Positions 55,926 to 64,000 of a stretch of 64,000 nt of DNA are shown piece by piece. Origin of the DNA: Lepeophtheirus salmonis. Its lineage: Eukaryota > Arthropoda > Copepoda > Siphonostomatoida > Caligidae. The notes below the pieces were generated by a model. It saw nothing but the letters and a program-made list of their open reading frames with translations, was not told the origin of the DNA and did not search any database. The stretch's first letter is position 1, and every line of letters starts with the position of its first letter. A program made the translations under genes and the position numbers. The stretch lies in contig NC_052140.2 of the NCBI RefSeq assembly GCF_016086655.4, positions 3,658,001 through 3,722,000 of the forward strand, read 5' to 3'.

Positions 55926-57009
55926 TTTACGGCTACACAAGATTTAATTATAGTTTAATCATTCAATGTTCACAAGAATTAAGAAATCGACAGTTGATAG
56001 AATAATAATATATCAATGTTATTGATGTTTGCATATTAAATTTGCAATACAATTTTTAAAGGAAACAACAAAAAAATAAACTACAAAGAATACTGTATAT
56101 TATGTCTTCATCATTTGAGTAAGCTTAAAATAAAATCAATCTTTAAAAAAAATGAAATAAAATAAAAACTCTATGAAAGGTTTTATTATTATTTTTTTAA
56201 ACGCTAACTTAGAAATGGAAAAATAGATATTATAAATATTTTTTATTTTTTTGTGAAATACATAAAAATAAACCAACATCTTTTGAAGTTTATTTATGCA
56301 GAATGATTGATCATGTTTTTTTAAAATATTATTATTATTTTACATAAAATATTTGAAAAGAAATAATAAATAAACAGGCCCTATTCAGTAATGTTTCATT
56401 TATTAATACCTGGTCTCGTAATACCATCGTTTAAATAATATATTATATTTTGTGGGTGCTATATTATTTCTTGATGCATATATATTGAATTGTAAATCTT
56501 AAGCATTTTTTAGCGTGCCAATTTTGTTGTGGTTGTTAATCTAAACAGTGTTCTACACTGTCATATTATAACCCCACCCATCTAGACTTATAATATCATT
56601 CGTATTTCTTTGATTCTTCATTTAATCACACATACTTTTCAATATGCTCCTAAAACATTACTTTGTTTTATGTTTTTCTATTAGAATAACAAATTATATC
56701 TTATTGAAATCCCAAATTCATGTAGTTATTTTAAAATAAGGATTTATATTTTCTCGATATCTAATATTCATAAAAGTATTTTTAGAATTTTAATTAATAT
56801 TCCAAATTAATGGATGGGATAATTAAAGAAATGATAAAAAAATTAAATTAATTAATTATTATAATCGTTTGACTGTTTATCATGCAATTAAATAGGTCTT
56901 ACTTTTTACTCAGTTCACAAACAGCTTTATAAAAAGGATATTCACTAACGCAGGGTTAAAACTGTTGATTATTTTTTCAGGTTTCATGAGATAACACAAG
57001 TACGTATAT
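55926..57009. other. No recognisable feature
   Basis: AT-rich spacer. Confidence 0.6.
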
Positions 57010-57130
57010 GTGCTCTTGAATCACGGAGAGAAAGGCTGATGATTTATAAGTGTAGTTGTTTGACTTAGAGTAGAATTAATGAACGCAGACGGAGTAAAAA
57101 CTACGGAGTACACTAAAGCAAATTGAACGT
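57010..57130 (-). repeat. SINE-like repeat, partial copy
   Basis: GTGCTCTTGAATCACGGAGA, GGCTGATGATTTATAAGTGT, TGACTTAGAGTAGAATTAAT and CGGAGTAAAAAC correspond to the opening of the 26990-27235 copy (CATAAATGACGGAG, GACTCAGAGTAGAAATGAG, ATGGAGTAATTCC). The A-box end is missing. Confidence 0.5.
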
Positions 57131-58388
57131 TCTTCAAATTTTTTGGGTAACCATCTTAATTTTTCTTTTTTTACATGCCCAAAATGCATACGATTTACAA
57201 CCCTAGTTGTGAGTTTAGTACTTGAGTATTTGCAGAATCAAAACATAAAAAAATGTACTTATTGATAAGAGTAGGAAAACTCTTATTAAATATTCATCTT
57301 TTTTGCAAATATGTCATGTCTCAAAGTTACCATATTTTTATGACATTTTTCAGGCGTGGTTTTTACAATCACCGCAATTTAGAGAATATTATTATCCCTA
57401 CTTATAACTCCCTAACAAACCCGAAGAGTTACTTTCCTCATCTATAAGCACACATAATCGTGGTACCACTTTATACTTAAATCTTCTCTCCTCAAGAATA
57501 AACAGATTTATAGATAACATATTAAGAAGAAGAAAAAGAAAAAAAAAAGACCTTGCAGGTTGTAACTTCCAAAAACTTGCTCTCTCAAAATGCTTAGGAT
57601 TTACCACTCTACTTGTCATCATTGATTTTTTTTTAAAGAGAGAGGGCTTTTTATCTACATCTTTCAAAAATTATAGACCGGGACTCTCTCTTCTTAAAGC
57701 ACCCGTGTTCTTTCTTTTAAAGATGTCTTGCAATAATTTACGAGCAAAACCTAAGCCTATATTTCTTCCATTATCAAGCTGATATAGTCAAAGTAAAAAA
57801 ACATTTCTAATAAACTAAATTCCCTTTAAGACCTGAGTTAAAAACGCCGATGAACAAAAAAAAAATAGCCACCTATAACCAAATATTTATTCATTCTTAT
57901 AATATAAAGGTTCAATCAAGCTCTAGTAGAGTATAAACCAAAACCTACATAACTTTGAACCCTCTTTACGACAGGTTTTCAGAAAAAAAAATTATTGTTG
58001 ATGAAAAAGGTTGACTTCAGATTATAAAGAATCAAATGCTATGTGAAAATTAAGAAAAGTAAGAACGAAGCCATTCATAGTCAAATCATAGTAATGAATA
58101 CCAATAAAGCAAAGTTTGTCTGTGTGTCGACGCCTTATTTTTGAGTGTATGCTTGATATCTTAGAATTGCATGACTATTTAATCTAAAAGAATGGTAATG
58201 TAGCAACAAACGTGTGTAGCTCAAACTCAGTGGGTCATATAAATAAGGGAAAGGTATGAAGAGTACATATTATTAAAGGAAGGTTTGTTTGTCGGGGCTT
58301 GATAATTAGCATGAATTCCAACTAAGATTTATTTAAATATAATATTCAAACTATGTATTTTTATCTTTGGAGCTATTTGCTACAACAT
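57131..58388. other. No recognisable feature
   Basis: AT-rich. Frames at 57253-57447 and 57398-57667 have no motif I know. Confidence 0.5.
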
Positions 58389-58752
58389 ATGGCCTAAAAA
58401 GTACCGGACATAACTAAAAAAATACGTTTTCTTCTGTTAAAAAATTCCATTTTTAAAATTATTATTTATTTTATTCACTTTATAAAGCAGAGTTCCCATA
58501 ACACTTTTCAAGACAATTATTAACTTGTAAGGTACTTTATCCCATCAATAAGCAATGTAAAATTAAAACAGGAACTTGTTTTTGATCCATAGTTTTAAAT
58601 ATAACAAAAGTAGCCTCACATTTAGCACAATAACTCAGTAATTAAACAACAGAGTCTCATGAATTTTATACCACTGTCTCTTGAAGTTTGGTAGTTCTGA
58701 AAATGAAGTGGATTAAAAAAAACCGCCATCAATGTGTCCTGAACATGGCCTT
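58389..58752 (-). mobile_element. Internally deleted mariner, about 365 bp
   Basis: Ends: GGCCTAAAAAGTACCGG at the low-coordinate side and, reverse-complemented, a decayed GGCCATGTTCAGGACACATT at the other. On the minus strand come the 5' region (TGAGTTATTGTGCTAAATGT) and the start codon of MDQKQVPVLILHCLLMG, aligned with the plus-strand copy at 20952-21319. After about 40 codons the element jumps to its 3' end. It is the inverted sister of that copy and similar in size. Confidence 0.7.
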
Positions 58753-58799
58753 TTTTTAGTAAATTTTTTTAATAACATTTTGTAAAAAAGTGTCAAATT

Positions 58800-59690
58800 T
58801 AAAATAATGGTGGTGGTTTCAAAACTATTTTGTAGGTTTAATTAAATTATAGTTTTGTATATTTGGATTTGCAAAATGTGATAATACGCATGATAGATGT
58901 GTTAACTCACCTTTGCCTGTTGAATAAAGTGTATTAAAAGAAAAACACGATATGTATTATTACTCTTATAAAATATTCATAACACATTTCCAATCTAAAA
59001 TATTGAAAACACGAATCCAAATGTGCATTTACTGCAAAGTAGCTTTGTCATACAAATTTTTCATTGTAATTGCTTTTTTAAATGATTGGTTTATTTATTT
59101 TTGCGAATTTCTACTTAAAAGTCATGATTCTGCTTTTATAAGTAAATGGGAAAAATTCTTTTTTAACCCAAATCTGCCCAACCTTCAATACATTATGTTC
59201 AAAAATTTATGGTGTCATTATAAATATCTGTTTAATAGTAAAAAAATAATTTTTTTTGGGTCGGAATAAAATGAAATTTGGCTGATAGAATCATTAGGCA
59301 ATATTGAATTTATCTGATGCAATAATTTTCGATGGTTGCATCATGCATCAGTATAAATGGGCAAAGACACATAGGCTGCCAGCAGTCCTGATTTGTCTCC
59401 CATTGAAAATTTCTATCCCTTGGTCCAAAGAGAACTCAATGAAAATACGCCAGCAACTTCAGAGGATGAATTTAAAAAAAACTGACAAAAGCTTGAGAAA
59501 AAATTTATCCGCATACTTTGAATAATCTATATGAAGGGATGACAAAACGCATAAAAAAATGTATTGAGCTTAAACGTCGTCATATTGGGAAGTAAATAAA
59601 GGTTTTGGTAAAAAAAAAATCACTTGTGTAGGTTATTTCATGATTTTTTTAAAACCACCATCAATTCTTAGACATACTGTATATAGTAGT
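58800..59690 (+). mobile_element. Tc1 element remnant
   Basis: A GGTGGTGGTTTCAAAA sequence at 58807 and, reverse-complemented, TTGATGGTGGTTTTAAAA near 59645-59665 can be paired as decayed terminal repeats. Between them the C-terminal part of a Tc1 transposase is readable (59310-59600). The 105-codon Phe/Lys-rich frame at 58952-59269 in the middle is not recognised. The boundaries are approximate. Confidence 0.55.
59310..59600 (+). pseudogene. Tc1 transposase C-terminal fragment (DD34E type)
   Basis: WAKTHRLPA, then after a frame change SSPDLSPIENFYPLVQRELN (third catalytic region, Glu in PIEN), ENTPATSEDEFKKN, a stop, then LYEGMTKRIKKCIELKRRHI and a closing GK just before a stop near 59593. 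This order is standard for the last 80 residues of Tc1 transposases. It has several frameshifts. It belongs to a different Tc1 lineage from the fragment at 38617 (LLWE versus IEN context). Confidence 0.75.
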
Positions 59691-60117
59691 AAATCTTATT
59701 GAAGTTATGGAAAAATACGTACGCAAAATACCCTTTGTTCTTTAGTTTACAAATATGAATTAGCACTGTATTAACCAGATTGGATAAAAAAAATCTCGTT
59801 TTTAGATGTTAATCATATCATTTTTCGACATTCTTTTGTCGTGTTGGGAATTTTCATAATGTGCTCTAAGAAAAAGTAAGGATAATAACCATTATTTTTT
59901 ATATCTTTAATCATCTTAATTAGAACACATTTAGTTATCCAGAAAAATTATTTATTATTGGAAACATTATTCTCAATTTTATAGTTAAACTATTTTTAAC
60001 TACTAATTTTTTCTTTCAGACAATTTTGTCAAAATTAAGCATCTTATTTTAAAGATATAAATTGAGTAAATGATAAATATACTTTATACATTCTGAAAGT
60101 TTTAAGGACAATTGATT
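59691..60117. other. No recognisable feature
   Basis: AT-rich sequence upstream of the piggyBac relic. I searched for a TTAA-flanked terminal repeat and did not find a convincing one. Confidence 0.55.
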
Positions 60118-61819
60118 TTTTCTAGGTTGACGGTACAAGAAATATTAGACGTTCTAGAGGAAGCCACAGAAGATGCGGAAGGAATTTTTATCACCCCTTC
60201 TGCTAATAATCAGGAGTCGGATTGCGATTCAGCAGATGAGGATAGTGGGGATTTGATTTATAATTTAAGTGGGCGTCCGTTTCAGAGTGAAGCTAAATAT
60301 ATATTGAAAAATGATAAAATTAGTGATAGAGGTGAACAAAGTCCGAGGGGCACTGAAACATCAAAAAAAGTTAAAATCCCTAAACTATATATGGGAAAAA
60401 TCATCTCCAATTCAGTCAGCCGTTGTTCAAGACAAATTTAATTCCGAACATCCTGAAATTAATTCCTTATGAAAAGTTCAATTTTTTCATGGATGGCACT
60501 ATAATAAATATAATAGTCTCAGAATCTAAGAGATATGCAAATCAAAAAAATCAAAAATTTAAAGTAAATGCACAAGAAATAAGAACTGCTATTGGAATTC
60601 TAATTTAATCTGGACATAATGTTTTGCCTTCGAGGCGTTCTTATTGGAGTGCCCAGGAAGATTTCTGTAACATCTTTGTTTCAAAATCAATGTCAAGAAA
60701 TCGATTTGAGGAAATCTTACGATTTCTTCATTTAGTAGACAAGACAAAAATTGATCAAAATGACAAACTTGCAAAAGTTCGCCCACTTATGGATTATTTA
60801 AATATAAAATTCTATGAAGCCTATCCAATGAATGAAAGTATCGACTTGAACGAGGCAATGATAGAATATTTTGGGAAATATTGGTGCAAGCAATACATAA
60901 GGAACAAACTCAGAAGGTTTGGATATAAAGTATGGATTCTCAATTCTCCAGATATTTATTTATTGAGATTTGACATCCATTAAGGCTCATTTGGTACTGC
61001 TAAAGAATATGAATAACATTTTGGAACAATTATTTCTCTAATTAACTCCTTATCAAATCATATCATACGACTTCCCCGAAAATTTACTTTGATAATTACT
61101 TTACTAATCTTCCACTTATCGTAAAATAAACAATTATGAATTATGGAGCAAGATGAACAATTCTTGAAAATAGATTACCAAAAATCTATCATATTGTAGA
61201 GCAAAACAAGATGAAGAAAATTAAAACGTAGAACATATGACATGGTAATTGATATTCAAAATAAATTTTGTTTACTTCGTTGGACAGATAATGCTGTAGT
61301 AACAATTGTTTCAAATATACCAATCAAAAAAGTGAAAAGATGGTCCTCGAAAGAAACGAAGAAAGTTGAAATTGATCGTCCTCATATGATAGGAATGTAT
61401 AGTTTGTCCATGGGCGCCACAGATAGGATGGACCAAAATAGTAATATTTATAGAATTCACCTTCAAACAAAGAAGTGGTGGGGACAATTTTTACATGGAT
61501 AGTGCATGTTATCATTTAAAATGCCTGGCTTTGTTATCGAAAAAAAGAAATTTTTTTGCAACTTGAGCTTAGAAGGTGTATTGCCAGAACATTGATCATG
61601 CAAGCTACTCCCAGAGATTCTCTTGGTCGACGGAGACTACTAAAGTCTTCAAACATCGAAACAAAATTTGACAATATAGGTCATTTTGTTGAACAACTTG
61701 GGAAACAAGGATGGAAATATGGACAACTAGACTGCAAATCAAGACCTTCATAAAAGTGTTACGAATGTAATATCCCATTATGTATCAAATCTTTCAAAAA
61801 ATACCACACCAATAATTGA
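60118..61819 (+). pseudogene. piggyBac-type transposase relic
   Basis: The order is as in piggyBac. An acidic N-terminus (LTVQEILDVLEEATEDAEG, ESDCDSADEDSGD) follows a TTTTTTCTAG that could be a splice acceptor. Next come EKFNFFMDGTIINIIVSESK and RRSYWSAQEDFCN, then NRFEEILRFLHLVDKTK. The DDD motifs follow: ESIDLNEAMIEYFGKYW (first Asp), FDNYFTNLPLIVK at 61088-61126 (second), RWTDNAVVTIVSN, and MGATDRMDQ at 61410-61436, which retains the paired Asp residues of the GVDxxDQ motif. KKWWGQF follows. A cysteine-rich tail (KCYECNIPLC...KYH) ends at the stop 61817-61819. Frameshifts or stops occur near 60430, 60605, 60980, 61000-61230, 61500 and 61610. It is dead, but almost the whole length is present. 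Confidence 0.88.
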
Positions 61820-62407
61820 TTTTAAAATGTAATATGTTTAGAGAATAAAAAACTTAGAAGTAATTTAAAATATAATCATATTTTTTAAATATTCATATAC
61901 GTCGTATCTGTCCGACATACTAACTATAGTAGTTGCTTTAAACATGAACAATACAAAAGTAATACCATTTTTGAATACTTTACATACATTAGACATGATG
62001 GAAGTACAAAACTTGATTTAAAAAAATGGGTTAATGAAAGCCTTTGCCTCACATGTCACAAGTTATCCAGTTCAAGTTTTTTTTTTTTAAAGTATCGAGG
62101 ATTATATAAATACTATTCACAATTATCCATCCCCATGCAAAAGAGCTATGGTTGCATTTTTGTTTTTAAAGTATTTGAACCATGAAACGAAATGTGAAAG
62201 ATACTATTTAACTTTAGATTACTATTGAATACTGTTCCTGCATATTATATTTAGTGGATATTGAGAGAAATACTGATAAGAGAGCAATAATTGCATTAAA
62301 CAAAAGATCACGGCTGGAAGAGAGAAGAAATGAATTAAAAAAACTAATAATATGAACTAACATAATACTATAATAATGATATTGAATGAGTTAGGGTTTA
62401 ATACATA
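61820..62407. other. No recognisable feature
   Basis: AT-rich. The right terminal repeat of the piggyBac element should lie here but was not recognised. Confidence 0.55.
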
Positions 62408-62498
62408 CAGTACAAACCCAAAACTTGCGGTAGCATGAATAAATTACGAAACACTTGATTTCTATCGAATCAAAAAATTACAACCCAGAACAATTTTT

Positions 62499-62760
62499 TT
62501 AGTGGTTAAATATTATATTTAGATATATTTGTTTTTCAATATGCCTTCTCTCCCCAGCAATAACAGCCTCGACACGCCGGCCAACAGATTGACAGCTCTT
62601 TTTCTCTTTGAAGGCCATATCAATGGCGTACCACACTATTATGATGACAGCTTGGAGCAAATCAAAATTAAGATGAGAGGTGCGACAGACATTCTTCTCC
62701 AAGACGCCCCAAACTACGAAGTCCAGAGAGTTGAGGTCAAGTCGGGTGGAGGGTCACATG
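62499..62760 (-). pseudogene. Mariner-type transposase C-terminus (broken)
   Basis: The minus strand reads LWPTSM, a stop, LDLNSLDFVVWGVLEKNVC (third catalytic Asp region), RTSHLNFDLLQAVIIIVWYA and SVGRRVEAVIAGERRHIEK. It aligns with 396-645 over its whole length. It contains fewer frame breaks than that copy. Confidence 0.8.
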
Positions 62761-62843
62761 GAAGTAGGCCACAAGAACCAAAACTTCTTGAAAACAATAT
62801 GGCAGATATATTGATGCTGCAAAAATTTTGATTCTTCTGGATG

Positions 62844-63032
62844 TTAACACCTTTTAATATCATTCCCATCTTTAATTGACTTCTTCATCGTGTAAGCAAT
62901 CCGGATAGAGATGCTAACACTCTCTGAGCATTTCTTGGTAATGATACCAGTGCCGAGGAGATCGCACAAACACTGCCTCTTTTTTTTGTCCAACATTTGT
63001 ACACTAAGAGACATAGATGTTTGGGTCCCCAC
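62844..63032 (-). pseudogene. Mariner-type transposase N-terminus (broken)
   Basis: MSLSVQMLDKKKRQCLCDLL, GTGIITKKCSESVSISIRIA and YTMKKSIKDGNDIKR form a helix-turn-helix like the start of Tc1/mariner transposases. The frame begins within a few dozen bases of the terminal repeat. It ends in a stop near 62844, and the next recognisable codons belong to the C-terminus. Confidence 0.65.
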
Positions 63033-63036
63033 TCAG

Positions 63037-63804
63037 TAGACAAGAGTATTAGATTCTAGAAGATCTGGTTCAGCTCCAATATTTTATCTGAGGTTAATTT
63101 TATTGAAGAAATAGTCAATAAAAAGTTTATACAGTAATATATAAAAGCCGTTGTTCACCTATCTATATTTGAATGTATTAATTTCCTTTATTATAAAATA
63201 CGAGTATAATTCATCATCTAAGAATTTTAAAATATCCGTACTTAACCTCTATAAATTGTTGCTTAAAAAAAAATTAAATCAATAATGCTACTAAACTAGG
63301 CAATATAAATTTTTGAACCCGGATACGAATATTACAAGTACGTATATTGTCAATGCAGATGTGGATGCAAGTATTTTATAATGCAGATAACCTGTGGATA
63401 TGCATATATAATTTCGTAATACTTCGTCTAGTAAAATTAACACTGATTAGATGAAATATATTAGTCAAGCAAGGTTTTTTCATGATGAAAAATAAATAAC
63501 AAAAAATGATTTTTTGCCTAAAACAAACAAAAATTCTCTTCTTCAAGAAACAATGACTAGCCAAATGACAAAATTTGGTGAAACAAAAGGAATTAAAAAT
63601 TGGCGATGAAAATATTACCAAAGTTACGAATGGAGCTGGAATGTATGATAAAACTTACATCATTAACCTTTTACATAAAAATGGTTATGTAATAATTACT
63701 ATATTTCATATTTAGCATTAGCAATTCAATTGTTACTTATATTGAAAACTAAATATTTGTTATGTGTATAATATACATATGTGCCCCGTCAACACAAAAG
63801 CAAG
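63037..63804. other. No recognisable feature
   Basis: AT-rich. The minus frame at 63376-63621 (81 codons) is not recognised. Confidence 0.55.
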
Positions 63805-64000
63805 CTAGAATGATTTTTCTTCATGAGTGGGAATTACATTTGTATTCTTCGACAAATTATGGTCAATTTCTATCAATAAATTATTCTGATTAATCATTTG
63901 AAGACGTTGGAAATTCCTCATGCGGTGGCCAAAATTGATTGTCATAATAAAAGTATGGCCCAACATAAATCCAATAAAGCTTATAAATTATAAGATCAAG
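63805..64000 (+). repeat. Dispersed repeat A, copy 8 (runs off the window)
   Basis: AAGCTAGAATGATTTTTCTT, ATTACATTTGTATTCTTCGA, AATTTCTATCAATAAATTAT and CAAAATTGATTGTCATAATA give the clearest sequence of the family's first 190 bases. It continues beyond 64000. Confidence 0.65.

Larger units (their letters stand above)
62408..63036 (-). mobile_element. Internally deleted Tc1/mariner element, 629 bp
   Basis: Left end CAGTACAAACCCAAAACTTG; right end reverse-complemented CTGAGTGGGGACCCAAACAT. TA lies outside both (62406-62407 and 63037-63038). The internal words AAAACTTGCGGTAGCAT match the 287-957 element (AAAACTTACAGTAGCAT). It keeps N-terminal codons (62844-63032) and the C-terminal part of the same transposase with the catalytic core deleted. 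Confidence 0.8.

Noticed and set aside
58952..59269. 105-codon plus-strand open frame
   Set aside because: Phe/Lys/Tyr-rich chance composition inside a decayed Tc1 region; no known domain.
1..64000. CRISPR arrays, operons, ribosome binding sites or other bacterial features
   Set aside because: Composition, introns, LINE/SINE/hAT/mariner/piggyBac content and absence of long open frames all point to a eukaryotic nuclear genome; no regularly spaced repeats were seen.

Overview
The window looks like a transposon-filled, gene-poor stretch of an AT-rich invertebrate nuclear genome. I recognise no intact host gene, rRNA or tRNA and nothing bacterial. The longest open frame is about 140 codons and is itself part of a broken transposase. 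The Tc1/mariner translations resemble those I associate with copepods such as sea lice, but that is an inference; arthropod is the safer statement.

Almost everything recognisable is a mobile-element relic. The class II (cut-and-paste) elements are: a hAT element of 3.3 kb with 8-bp target duplications (28415-31748) and at least four short relatives sharing its ends (12255-12488, 19078-19452, 25731-26107, 26632-26987), plus a fragment at 52578; a full-length but dead mariner (38986-40167); several internally deleted Tc1/mariner derivatives with readable terminal inverted repeats (287-957, 4659-5496, 20952-21319, 58389-58752, 62408-63036); mariner or Tc1 coding fragments (7366-7915, 33656-34090, 38505-38900, 48135-48770, 58800-59690); and a piggyBac relic that keeps its catalytic motifs (60118-61819). 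The class I elements are a LINE relic on the minus strand (15045-17120) and two Ty3/gypsy-type integrase fragments (13150-13372, 23680-24345). A SINE-like family with a tRNA-type A box is present in several copies (1-62, 18555-18808, 24985-25215, 26990-27235, 46240-46465, 57010-57130).

Two long inverted-repeat structures stand out: 21373-23064 (about 250-bp arms around a relic of an uncharacterised transposon-type protein) and 35035-37165 (about 620-bp arms around a spacer with no recognisable gene). Four non-coding dispersed repeat families (called A to D here) recur on both strands. They are densest between 41.4 and 45.2 kb. Nothing here forms a pathway. The functional links are between the dead hAT element and its non-autonomous relatives, and between internally deleted Tc1/mariner copies and full-length elements that must exist or have existed elsewhere in the genome. 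The remaining long stretches are AT-rich sequence in which I see only homopolymers and chance open frames.
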